From positions 763,501 through 827,500 of the forward strand of contig VJWM01000117.1 in the NCBI GenBank assembly GCA_010909165.1: a DNA stretch of 64,000 nucleotides. Direction: 5' to 3'. Below the pieces are notes generated by a model. It made no database searches. It was not told the DNA's origin and saw nothing but the letters and a program-made list of their open reading frames with translations. Position numbers and translations under genes: made by a program. How positions within the stretch are numbered: position 1 is the first letter of the stretch; each line of letters begins with the position of its first letter. Below, in pieces: positions 1 to 10,349 of this stretch. The DNA comes from Anthoceros angustus. Its lineage: Eukaryota > Streptophyta > Anthocerotopsida > Anthocerotales > Anthocerotaceae.

Positions 1-544
1 TCCGTGTCCGCATTGTTCTTCGGAAGATGCATAAAATGTGGAAGCTGTGTCTTCTATTGGTCCATCCCGTCTATTGAAAGTCCAATATACTTTGCTGGAT
101 TGGCATAGCATTTGACGCTGAGTTTCGTGGAGGACACCATTCAGCCCTTCCTACTCCCCCGAGTTAAGTAGACATATTACAGAGTCCTCAATGTGCGGCC
201 CAAGTGACTAAGGCAAGAAACACAACCTTAGACCATATGCAAATACGTAGAGACAAAGCTGTCTCTTTCTAGAACAAACGCACTCACTTTACTAGCTTAT
301 TTGCTCCCTCAAAGAACCGACCAAGGGCTCTTGAGGATTCACTAACTACTCAATGGGAAGCATTCCGTTATCAATTAGCTTGTGGATAACCACCAACACA
401 CAAACATCGAGCACCCGAATTTGGGCTTGAGAGGAAAAAAAACAGGGCCCTTAGGAATAGTCACACAGTCCACTTTTTGGAACAAAGCTTGCCGAATCTA
501 CAAATGAAGATGTCGATTTTGAAATTTTTTTAGACTACCTGTGC

Positions 545-1409
545 TCAAGACCAACTTGCTCGGTTGAACATGCTGGCCCTTCTCATGAAGCACATGGCAG
601 TTTTGTTTCAATTTCTCAAACTTGGAGTTGTTCATCAGAGGTGATATCGTTTATGAAATAGGCTGTGTTTCGGGTTAACAACTTTCCCTTCCCAAGCACA
701 TCTATGGTGGAAGCGGAGCGGTGCCTGAAAGCTTTATCAGCACTCGACTCAAGCACAGGGTCTCTAACACCTATTGGCAAGCTATGGCAGTTTACCCTGT
801 CAGTCCACGCCATGCGTGAATGCTGCGTGCAGCACTTGAATCAGCTCAGAGTCTAGAGCTTTTACAACCAAAATGTGCTTCAAGTTTGTTTCTTGGCCTG
901 TGCAGTAGCCACCGTTGCTGCACTCAGCCTTGAAAATCCACTGTTGAAAGATATTAGCTCAGCATTTGATTCTACGGGCGATCCGTTGCATGGCACTGTG
1001 CTGGTAGGTCCAACAGAAATGGATCCTGAGGTCACAGCCAGCGAGGAACCGAACACATTAGCCCTAGAGAAGGCAGAGAGGAAGTTGCGGAGAAGAGCCA
1101 TCAATGTAGCTCATGCCAAGTTTTGATCGCGGTGATGCTCTCTGCACCATGTGACCACTGCATGCTTATGGGCATTTTGCGGAGAGTGAACTGTTTTGCA
1201 AAGTGAACTTTCTACGTGAAAGGACTATGCATGGGATGTTAAAGCTCAGGCAGCAACGTCTACGGCGAGTGATGCATTTCAGTCCAGAGGCAGGAGCAGG
1301 GCCAGAAGTTGTCAGCAGGCTAGCTGAGAGTGAAACAGCCTGGAGACAACCTCATCTAAAGGTGGATGCTCAACATGAGACACTCTTGCAGAAAGCTATC
1401 TGCACGTGA
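545..1409 (+). pseudogene. Broken DEAH-box RNA helicase fragment (DHX37/Dhr1-like), copy A
   Basis: The conceptual translation contains FPFPSTSMVEAERCLKALSA followed by LTPIGK, which resembles the helicase-associated (HA2) region of DHX37/Dhr1-type DEAH RNA helicases that act in small-subunit ribosome biogenesis. Further on come an alanine-rich helix ending ALSLENPLL, a KAERKLRRRA stretch and a segment with MLKLRQQRLR, in the order expected of that family. The reading frame changes at least twice (about 787 and 890) and there is an in-frame stop (about 819), so no intact protein is possible without splicing that I cannot support. The N-terminal RecA-like helicase domains are absent. The family call is from remembered sequence patterns. 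Confidence 0.6.
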
Positions 1410-1574
1410 GCACGTGAGCACTGGCTAGTTCCTCATTATTTTTCTCAGGGTCGTCCTTACAACTGCAAGAACCAGCTGCAAAACGATGCACACGGTACCC
1501 ATCCCTTACAACAATGTCTCTATGTTCAAGCCTTGACATGATCTCCGTGGAACTATGGCAGTCACTGCACATGC
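1402..1574 (-). pseudogene. DYW-domain C-terminal fragment, copy A
   Basis: The minus strand encodes LRMCSDCHSS through HRFAAGSCSCKDDPEKNNEE, which is the zinc-binding end of a PPR DYW cytidine-deaminase domain. Nothing upstream on this strand is PPR. Compared with the gene ending at 4890 one C is missing just after the CSCK codons, so the expected GRP end is replaced by DDPEKN and read-through. It is a non-functional duplicate tail. Confidence 0.7.
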
Positions 1575-1599
1575 GGAAGGAAGGGACCGGAGAGATCAC

Positions 1600-2480
1600 T
1601 TGTGGTTGGTTATGAGCCAAGTTAGAGGAGAAATTAAAAGTCTTTGGGTGAAGAGGAACAGCTTGGTGGGAATCGTTTTGGGAAGAACAGTGGCAATTGT
1701 GGAGACCATTAATTTGCGAGCCCAACAGATTTGAAGACTCCATGGCAATTGTACAACCGTGAGGGAGCCGAGGTTCCGATACAGCCGATGTATAAGTTCT
1801 TCCTCATCCACTTTTAAGGGAAGTTCCTTGCCGAGACATGTATGTTAGCAAATCGGCCACACACTTCCTTTATCGCTCAATTTGTGATCGGTGGGTTAGA
1901 GTATAAGCATTTTCCAACACCGCAATCGCTTTGATAGAGTGAACGCTATGCGTGCCTCAAGATCAGAAAATCGAGGAAGCATCCACTTGATTATGAGTGT
2001 GGCCAACCAAGAGGAAGCCCACCTTGATCTTGTCAAACACGTAAAGCAACCAATATATTAAGATAAAAAAGCAAAGCATTCTTATTCTCCCGAGCCGTGT
2101 TGTCTAACTGCAAGTACAGGATCTAAGGAGGCAAACCCTTGTACTTTAATACAACATGTGAATGACGGCGATCGTGAGGTTGGCATCGTTCGGATGTTTC
2201 CAAACTCGATGAACAACTTTGCTGACATTTGTGTAGTTGTAAGCAAGACACCCCATTACATGGAAATCTAGATGCGGATCCGTGTCCGCATTGTTCTTCG
2301 GAAGATGCATAAAATGTGGAAGCAGTGTCTATTGGTCCATCCGTCTATTGAAAGTCCAATATACTTTCTTTGGATTGGCATAGCATTTGACGCCGAGTTT
2401 CGTGGAGGACACCATTCAGCCTTCCTACTCCCCGAGTTAAGTAGACATATTACTGAGTCCTCAATGCGGCCCAAGTGACT
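1600..2480 (-). pseudogene. Decayed DUF7869-like (transposon-associated) sequence
   Basis: Reading the minus strand through several stops gives IGLSIDGWTN, then a HLDFHVMGCLAYN stretch (clear in unit B at about 3430-3560), then LQLDNTARENKN and VGFLLVGHTHNQVD. The pair xLQLDNxxRENKN ... VGHTHxxxD is the hallmark of the DUF7869 family, found in many plant and animal genomes and often tied to mobile DNA. Several frameshifts and stops show it is dead. The N-terminal part recurs in units A (1-130) and C (3420-3600). Function is unknown. Confidence 0.5.
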
Positions 2481-3415
2481 AAGGCAAGAAACACAACCTT
2501 AGACCATATGCAAATACGTAGAGACAAAGCTGTCTCTTTCTAGAACAAACGCACTCACTTTACTAGCTTATTTGCTCCCTCAAAGAACCGACCAAGGGCT
2601 CTTGAGGATTCACTAACTACTCAATGGGAAGCATTCCGTTATCAATTAGCTTGTGGATAACCACCAACACACAAACATCGAGCACCTGAATTTGGGCTTG
2701 AGAGGAAAAAACAGGGCCCTTAGGAATAGTCACACAGTCCACTTTTGGAACAAAGCTTGCCGAATCTACAAATGAAGATGTCGATTTTGAAATTTTTTAG
2801 ACTACCTGTGCTCAAGACCAACTTGCTCGGTTGAACATGCTGGCCCTTCTCATGAAGCACATGGCAGTTTTGTTTCAATTTCTCAAACTTGGAGTTGTTC
2901 ATCAGAGGTGATATCGTTTATGAAATAGGCTGTGTTTCGGGTTAACAACTTTCCCTTCCCAAGCACATCTATGGTGGAAGCGGAGCGGTGCCTGAAAGCT
3001 TTATCAGCACTCGACTCAAGCACATCTATGGTGGAAGCGGAGCGGTGCCTGAAAGCTTTATCAGCACTCGACTCAAGCACAGGGTCTCTAACACCTATTG
3101 GCAAGCTATCTGCACGTGAGCACGTGAGCACTGGCTAGTTCCTCATTATTTTTCTCAGGGTCGTCCTTACAACTGCAAGCACCAGCTGCAAATCGATGCA
3201 CACGGTACCCATCCCTGACAACAATGTCTCTCTGTTCAAGCTTTGACATGATCTCCGTGGAACTGTGGCAGTCACTGCACATGCGTAGATTTTTTGTTAC
3301 CACCAGAGGTGTCCCACTCGGCGTGTTCAAGAGACCAAACGCCAGAGCTAGCTTCTCAGCATGCCCACAAAGCGCATCTTCCTTTTCCTTCTCACACAGT
3401 GGCTTCAACACCAAC
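2228..3415. repeat. Tandem segment, unit B (internally deleted)
   Basis: Second copy. Relative to A and C it lacks about 610 bp of the helicase part; the deletion joins two AAGCTAT sites (3107-3113 region). It also carries a 57-bp direct duplication at about 2960-3073. Its left border TTTGTGTAGTTGTAAGC recurs at the start of unit C. Confidence 0.9.
2812..3112 (+). pseudogene. Truncated DEAH-helicase fragment, copy B
   Basis: This matches the start of copies A and C but has the 19-codon MVEAERCLKALSALDSST block twice in frame. It is then cut off after the LTPIGKL codons by the 610-bp deletion. Confidence 0.6.
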
Positions 3416-3594
3416 TTTGTGTAGTTGTAAGCAAGACACCCCATTACATGGAAATCTAGATGCGGATCCGTGTCCGCATTGTTCTTCGGAAGATGCATAA
3501 AATGTGGAAGTCTTCTATTGGTCCATCCGTCTATTGAAAGTCCAATATACTTTTGGATTGGCATAGCATTTGTGAGTTTCGTGGAGGACACCAT
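3106..3594 (-). pseudogene. Chimeric frame: DUF7869-like start fused to a DYW tail
   Basis: One open frame of 162 codons runs from a DUF7869-like stretch (SIDGWTNRRLPHFMHLPKNN) into a DYW deaminase tail containing HAEKLALAFGLLN, the CSDC zinc ligands and a terminal CSCKDDPEKN. The join lies at the TKLVLK codons (about 3415). It arises from the tandem segment structure, with the DYW half copied from the neighbouring PPR gene. The HxE active-site signature and zinc ligands are intact, but there are no PPR repeats to direct it to RNA. Expression is unknown. Confidence 0.55.
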
Positions 3595-5150
3595 TCACCT
3601 TCCTACTCCCCGAGTTAAGTAGACATATTACTGAGTCCTCAATGCGGCCCAAGTGACTAAGGCAAGAAACACAACCTTAGACCATATGCAAATACGTAGA
3701 GACAAAGCTGTCTCTTTCTAGAACAAACGCACTCACTTTACTAGCTTATTTGCTCCCTCAAAGAACCGACCAAGGGCTCTTGAGGATTCACTAACTACTC
3801 AATGGGAAGCATTCCGTTATCAATTAGCTTGTGGATAACCACCAACACACAAACATCGAGCACCTGAATTTGGGCTTGAGAGGAAAAAAACAGGGCCCTT
3901 AGGAATAGTCACACAGTCCACTTTTGGAACAAAGCTTGCCGAATCTACAAATGAAGATGTCGATTTTGAAATTTTTTAGACTACCTGTGCTCAAGACCAA
4001 CTTGCTCGGTTGAACATGCTGGCCCTTCTCATGAAGCACATGGCAGTTTGTTTCAATTTCTCAAACTTGGAGTTGTTCATCAGAGGTGATATCGTTTATG
4101 AAATAGGCTGTGTTTCGGGTTAACAACTTTCCCTTCCCAAGCACATCTATGGTGGAAGCGGAGCGGTGCCTGAAAGCTTTATCAGCACTCGACTCAAGCA
4201 CAGGGTCTCTAACACCTATTGGCAAGCTATGGCAGTTTACCCTGTCAGTCCACGCCATGCGTGAATGCTGCGTGCAGCACTTGAATCAGCTCAGAGTCTA
4301 GAGCTTTTACAACCAAAATGTGCTTCAAGTTTGTTTCTTGGCCTGTGCAGTAGCCACCGTTGCTGCACTCAGCCTTGAAAATCCACTGTTGAAAGATATT
4401 AGCTCAGCATTTGATTCTACGGGCGATCCGTTGCATGGCACTGTGCTGGTAGGTCCAACAGAAATGGATCCTGAGGTCACAGCCAGCGAGGAACCGAACA
4501 CATTAGCCCTAGAGAAGGCAGAGAGGAAGTTGCGGAGAAGAGCCATCAATGTAGCTCATGCCAAGTTTTGATCGCGGTGATGCTCTCTGCACCATGTGAC
4601 CACTGCATGCTTATGGGCATTTTGCGGAGAGTGAACTGTTTTGCAAAGTGAACTTTCTACGTGAAAGGACTATGCATGGGATGTTAAAGCTCAGGCAGCA
4701 ACGTCTACGGCGAGTGATGCATTTCAGTCCAGAGGCAGGAGCAGGGCCAGAAGTTGTCAGCAGGCTAGCTGAGAGTGAAACAGCCTGGAGACAACCTCAT
4801 CTAAAGGTGGATGCTCAACATGAGACACTCTTGCAGAAAGCTATCTGCACGTGAGCACGTGAGCACTGGCTAGTTCCTCATTATTTTTCTCAGGGTCGTC
4901 CCTTACAACTGCAAGAACCAGCTGCAAAACGATGCACACGGTACCCATCCCTTACAACAATGTCTCTATGTTCAAGCCTTGACATGATCTGCGTGGAACT
5001 ATGGCAGTCACTGCACATGCGTAGATTCTTTGTTACCACCAGAGGTGTCCCACTCGGAGTGTTCAAGAGACCAAACGCCAGAGCTAGCTTCTCAGCATGC
5101 CCACAGAGCGCATCTTCCTTTTCCTCCTCACACACTGACTTCAACACCAA
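3416..5150. repeat. Tandem segment, unit C, running into the PPR gene
   Basis: Third copy, nearly identical to A through the helicase part. On its right side the DYW tail is continuous with a full PPR-DYW reading frame on the minus strand, so this copy probably sits at the original location and A and B are derived. Confidence 0.85.
3990..4854 (+). pseudogene. Broken DEAH-box RNA helicase fragment, copy C
   Basis: This is almost base-for-base the same as copy A and has the same frame changes and in-frame stop, so the damage predates the triplication. It is immediately followed, on the opposite strand, by the 3' end of the PPR-DYW gene. Confidence 0.6.
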
Positions 5151-7611
5151 CTTTGTGTCAGGTACGTGGCCTCCTTCCTGCTTCAGACGTGTATTCGTGC
5201 TCTCTACCTTAAGCGCAATATCCCCTCTTTTTTCCCCCACTAGAAACCTATGTACCTCCTTATTCACCTCAATAGTCGCCACTGCAGGTTTCTTGATAGC
5301 CCTTGCTACCCTTCTCTGTGTCTCAATCCTATTTACATCGGTCCACCGACCTGCATCCGCATAGGCATTGGCCATGAGCACATAGGCGGGGCCCTCCTGG
5401 GGGTCCAGCGACACGATGCTTTCAAAACACCAAATCGCCCTTTCTATATCCCCGTGACTTTTGCAGGCATTCAACAAACACGTCAAGCCCACAACATTAC
5501 TTTGGCCCTCACATGATAAGAGCATCCTCTCTGCCTCATCTAAATGGCCAGCACGCCCAAGAAGATCAATCATGCAGGTATAATGCTCAATAGTAGGATT
5601 GATGCCGTGCTGTTCAGCCATGGAATTAAAATGCTGGCGACCCTCCTGGACCAGCCCCTCGTGACTGCATGCTACTAAAAGGCAAGTAAAAGTAGCATCA
5701 TTAGGCTGAATGCCGGCAACTAACATCTCGTCAAAACAAGCTAGTGCTTCGTGACCTTCATCACAAGTACCATACCCAGATATGAGGGCGGTCCATGTCA
5801 CCACATCTTTCGTGGCCAAGCTGTCAAAAACCTGGCGGGCATCTTCCAGTTCACCACATTTTGCGTACATGTCCACTAAGCAGTTGCCAACCACTACGTC
5901 ATCCAGCAGTCCCCTTTCCATAATCTGTGAGTGCAGCTGCCTGCCCTTCTGTAAGGCTCCAGTGCTTCCACAGGCCTTCAGAAGGCAAGCAAATGTAACA
6001 TGATCAGCCAAAATGAGACCCGCCTCCTCCATTTGTCCATACACAACAAGCGCCTCTTGGCCGAGTCCTTGCTGTGCATACCCAGCAATCAGGGCGGTCC
6101 ATGTCACCACATCCTTTGTGGCCAAGCTTTCAAAAACCTGGCGTGCACATTCTAGTTCACCACATTTTGCATACATGTCCACCAGGCAGGTGCCGACCAG
6201 TACGTTATCCAGCAGTCCTCTTTCCACAATCTGCGAGTGCAGCTGCCTGCCCTTCCGTAAGCCACCAGTGCTCGCACAGGCCTTCAGAAGGCAAGAAAAG
6301 GTAACATCATTAGCCAAAAGCAGGCCCTCCTGCTCCATCTGTCCATACACAACAAGGGCCTCATGTCCGAACCCTTGCTGTGCATACCCAGCAATCAGGG
6401 CATTCCATGTCACCACATCCTTTGTGGCCATGCTGTCAAAACCTGGCGTGCATCTTCCAGTTCACCACATTTTGCATACATGTCCACCAGGCAGTTGCCA
6501 ACAAACAAGTTAGCAGGAATGCCACTGTGCAACACATCACAGTGCACTTTTCTGCCAGATTCCAAGTCGGCGGCAATGCACAAGCTTGAAGGCAGCTACA
6601 AAGACGTGAGCATCCGCCTTCACTCCTGACCTACGCATCTCATGGTACAGTTGTATGGCCTCATTAGGTTTCCCATGCTTAGCGTACGGAGATTATGGAA
6701 AACCACATGAAGGCATCTGGTTGCCACCTGGTGAACACATCCATGGCCTCCTCTAGCCTACCTCCACATGCATACATGCGCAAGATATGGTTCCCCAAGT
6801 ATGCATCCGACTCGAACCCAAGTTTGACACTGAGATCATGAACTCGTCGCCCCACAACCAAATCCTTCTTAGCTGTACACAGTTTTAGCACACTGTAAAA
6901 CAGAGACGGAGAAATAGCAGAGTCTATCTGCGCCAGAGATTCCAGAGCTCTAACGGCGTCAGAAAGCTTCCCCTGCTGACATAGCATGCTCACCGTTCCA
7001 GCAGTTACGACGCCCATTTCCGATCCTGCATGCCTGCCAGGTTCAGGCTTAGCCGGAGAGCTCGACTTGGAAGGAAAGGGACCATGACCCATCTGCATAT
7101 CCAAGGAAACGAGCTGCTCATCAACCCAAGCTGGCTTAAACATGTTTAACCACAGGACCTCGCCGGACCCCTTACGCCGGAAGTCAGGCGAACGGGAGCT
7201 CTTCTTATCTCGTCTGTTGTCCCACCACATGGTAGGCTCCAGAAAAATTGTTGCCACAAGTGCTCCTGCTCCTGCTCCTGCTTCTGGCAACGACCATCGC
7301 CAGAAAACCCGTCCCCACCCAAACATTTTCTCGGAAGTGGAAGTGCTGGGCTCCTTACAATGCTGCACCTGGGCTCTGTTTGCCAGGGATTCACTCCCAA
7401 AGTGAGGTGAGGAGGGGCTGCTGGTAGAATTCCTGTACATACACCAATTTGCTGTGTCCAGAAAGATTCTGGTTGCCATACTGTGGCCATCGTTCAGGGA
7501 CCGCTGTCGGACGATGAGGCTCACAACGACCATGGCAGGATGCCCAGGTGCTGTGTGTGACCACACCGTACGGGCTGCCTCCGATGAGCCCAAACCCCTA
7601 CGCATGAACAT
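4890..7611 (-). pseudogene. PPR-DYW:KP gene, copy 1 (frameshifted as assembled)
   Basis: This is a predicted organelle RNA-editing factor. From the N-terminus it has a possible targeting region (ATG at 7611), an OSB-like module (EPTMWWDNRRDKKSSRSPDF, then GEVLWLN and KPAWVDEQ), PLS-type PPR repeats with repeated CLVDMYAKCGELE and KDVVTWxALIAGYAQQG blocks, E/E+ motifs, and a DYW domain with HAEKLALAFGLL and CSDC. The usual PG box is IKKPAVATIEV, and the protein ends CSCKGRP. KP plus GRP marks the DYW:KP variant linked to U-to-C editing. A 513-codon frame (6431-4890) covers the C-terminal half and a second frame (7761-6679) the N-terminal half. Four small indels relative to copy 2 (near 6438, 6575, 6590 and 6687) break the frame between them; some are homopolymer-length changes and could be sequence errors. 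If they are errors, this is a working gene of roughly 900 codons. Confidence 0.7.
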
Positions 7612-8177
7612 GAATGCAAGCAAGAATCTATTACATGTCTGAACATATGTAGAGCATTCTATGCAGTCCACTAAAGGCTGCGTCTCGATCTCCCAAGCGA
7701 TAAATGCTTCGCGGGTCTGGAATCCGCATGCCCAGGCCAGGGTCACACCTCTTCTCTTCACATCTTCGCATACGCATATAGGGATGGGTCGATGAATCTC
7801 TCAAGGGACCCCGACGACAGGGAATTTCATGGCAAAATGTAGAATTGTTAGCACGATTTCGACAGTGAAAGGGATATCGTGGTGTGCCATTCGAGAGGTA
7901 GGTGACAAAACAAATATGCGTAGAGCTGCTTGAGAGGAGTCCGGTAGGAATCGGGAATTTCCACGCTGCCAATGGCTTCCGCAACCTCCTCCTTCCCAGC
8001 ACGGGTGGCAGCCGCTCCCAAGATCGTGTAACGTCCGGTGTCCATCACTGTACCGGGCACCCAACCGGGTGAGCTCAACCCATCCCGGTGCAGGCCCTTG
8101 AATCCAACAGGGCGCAGGCATCCGGAGTGTCGCAAATTCTGGCAAGAACGGCATTCCAGTCGTCCATGGAGTCCGAT
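6022..8177. repeat. 2.16 kb tandem duplication, left copy
   Basis: This unit holds the 5' two-thirds of the PPR gene plus the 3' end of the upstream coiled-coil gene. It is flanked by the 10-mer GCCTCCTCCA at 6022, 8178 and 10350. The right copy starts at 8178. Confidence 0.9.
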
Positions 8178-8187
8178 GCCTCCTCCA
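7848..8187 (-). pseudogene. Duplicated 3' fragment of the coiled-coil gene, joined to PPR codons
   Basis: The minus strand carries a copy of the last roughly 110 codons of the gene at 10016-11878. Its 5' end is not coiled-coil coding but the truncated PPR copy 2: around 8178 the PPR codons ...VVYGQMEEA run in frame into ...SDSMDDWNAVLARICDTPDA. Further down the frame shifts at small indels near 8085-8100. It is a by-product of the tandem duplication. Confidence 0.75.
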
Positions 8188-9778
8188 TTTGTCCATACAC
8201 AACAAGCGCCTCTTGGCCGAGTCCTTGCTGTGCATACCCAGCAATCAGAATGGTCCCTGTCACCACATCCTTTGTGGCCAAGCTTTTAAAACCCGGCGTG
8301 CATCTTCCAGTTCACCACATTTTGCATACATGTCCACCAGGCAGGTGCCGACCAGTACGTTATCCAGCAGTCCTCTTTCCACAATCTGCGAGTGCAGCTG
8401 CCTGCCCTTCCGTAAGCCACCAGTGCTCGCACAGGCCTTCAGAAGGCAAGAAAAGGTAACATCATTAGCCAAAAGCAGGCCCTCCTGCTCCATCTGTCCA
8501 TACACAACAAGGGCCTCATGTCCGAACCCTTGCTTGGTGAACCCAGCTATCAGGGCATTCCATGTCACCACATCCTTTGTGGCCATGCTGTCAAAAACCT
8601 GGCGTGCATCTGTCAGTTCACCACATTTTGCATACATGTCCACCAGGCAGTTGCCAACAAACAAGTTAGCAGGAATGCCACTGTGCAACAGATCACAGTG
8701 CACTTTTCTGCCAGATTCCAAGTCGGCGGCAAGTGCACAAGCTTGAAGGGCAGCTACAAAGACGTGAGCATCCGCCCTCACTCCCGACCTACGCATCTCA
8801 TGGTACAGCTGTATGGCCTCCTTAGGTTTCCCATGCTTAGCGTACGCGGAGATTATGGAAAACCACATGAAGGCATCTGGTTTACCCACCGTGGTGAGCA
8901 CATCCATGGCCTCCTCTAGCCTACCTCCACAAGCATACATGCGCAAGATATGGTTCCCCAAGTACGCATCCGTCTCGAACCCAAGTTTGACACTGAGATC
9001 ATGAACTCGTCGCCCCACAACCAAGTCTTTCTTAACTGTACACAGTTTCAGCACAGTGTAAAACAGAGACCGAGAAATAGCAGAATCCGTCTGCGCCAGA
9101 CATTCCAGGGCTCCAACGGCCTCAGAAAGCTTCCCCTGCTGACATAACATGCTCACGGTTCCAGCAGTTACGACGCCCGTTTCCCATCCCTCACGCCTGC
9201 CAGGTTCAGGCTTATCCGGTGAGCTCGGCTTGGAAGGAAAGGGACCATGACCCATCTGCATATCCAAGGTAACGAGCTGCTCATCAACCCAGGCTGGCTT
9301 TAACATGTTTAACCAAAGGACCTCGCCTGACCCCTTACGCCGGAAGTGAGGTGAACGGGAGCTCTTCTTATCTCGCCTGTTGTCCCACCACATGGTAGGC
9401 TCCAGAAAGAATTGTTGCCACAAGTGCTCCTGCTCCTGCTCCTGCTTCTGGCAACGACCATCGCCAGAAAACCCGTCCCCACCCAAACATTTTCTCGGAA
9501 GTGGAAGTGCTGGGCTCCTTACAATGCTGCACCTGGAGGCTCTGTTTGCCAGGGATTCACTCCCCAAAGTGAGGTGAGGAGGGGCTGCTGGTAGAATTCC
9601 TGTACATACACCAATTTGCTGTGTCCAGAAAGATTCTGGTTGCCATACTGTGGCCATCGTTCAGGGACCGCTGTCGGACGATGAGGCTCACAACGACCAT
9701 GGCAGGATGCCCAGGTGCTGTGTGTGACCACACCGTACGGGCTGCCTCCGATGAGCCCAAACCCCTACGCATGAACAT
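8178..9778 (-). pseudogene. PPR gene, copy 2 (5' part only)
   Basis: Duplicate of the N-terminal half of the PPR-DYW:KP gene. A 465-codon frame (9657-8260) encodes the OSB-like module (EPTMWWDNRRDKKSSRSPHF, GEVLWLN), a spacer and about ten PPR-type helices with MYAKCGELTDARQVFDSMAT. It then frameshifts at an A-run (about 8285) and loses the rest of the gene at the duplication joint (8178). The likely original ATG (9778, start MFMRRGLG) is out of frame with the body because of an extra C near 9562. The E, E+ and DYW parts are missing, so it cannot edit RNA alone. Confidence 0.75.
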
Positions 9779-10349
9779 GAATGCAAGCAAGAATCTATTA
9801 CATGTCTGAACATATGTAGAGCATTCTATGCAGTCCACTAAAGGCTGCGTCTCGATCTCCCAAGCGATAAATGCTTCGCGGGTCTGGAATCCGCATGCCC
9901 AGGCCAGGGTCACACCTCTTCTCTTCACATCTTCGCATACGCATATAGGGATGGGTCGATGAATCTCTCAAGGGACCCCCGACGACAGGGAATTTCATGG
10001 CAAAATGTAGAATTGTTAGCACGATTTCGACAGTGAAAGGGATATCGTGGTGTGCCATTCGAGAGGTAGGTGACAAAACAAATATGCGTAGAGCTGCTTG
10101 AGAGGAGTCCGGTAGGAATCGGGAATTTCCACGCTGCCAATGGCTTCCGCAACCTCCTCCTTCCCAGCACGGGTGGCAGCCGCGCTCCCAAGATCGTGTA
10201 ACGTCCGGTGTCCATCACTGTACCGGGCACCCAACCGGGTGAGCTCCAACCCATCCCGGTGCAGGCCCTTGGAATCCAACAGGGCGCAGGCATCCGGAGT
10301 GTCGCAAATTCTGGCAAGAACGGCATTCCAGTCGTCCATGGAGTCCGAT
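8178..10349. repeat. 2.17 kb tandem duplication, right copy
   Basis: Direct duplicate of 6022-8177 with many single-base and small-indel differences. The shared 10-mer GCCTCCTCCA at both ends and at the joint points to a microhomology-mediated event. Confidence 0.9.

Larger units (their letters stand above)
1..1574. repeat. Tandem segment, unit A (left-truncated)
   Basis: First of three copies of a mosaic segment. It aligns with unit B at an offset of about 2267 and with unit C at about 3445. It contains, in order, the start of a DUF7869-like fragment (- strand), a helicase-like stretch (+) and the last part of a DYW domain (-). The window starts inside the unit. Homology to B ends near 1574, where sequence not shared by B or C begins. 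Confidence 0.9.

Noticed and set aside
2268-2474. Initial idea that the DGWTN stretch is a hAT-type DUF659 transposase
   Set aside because: The following LDNTARENKN and VGHTH motifs fit DUF7869 better, so the hAT call was dropped.
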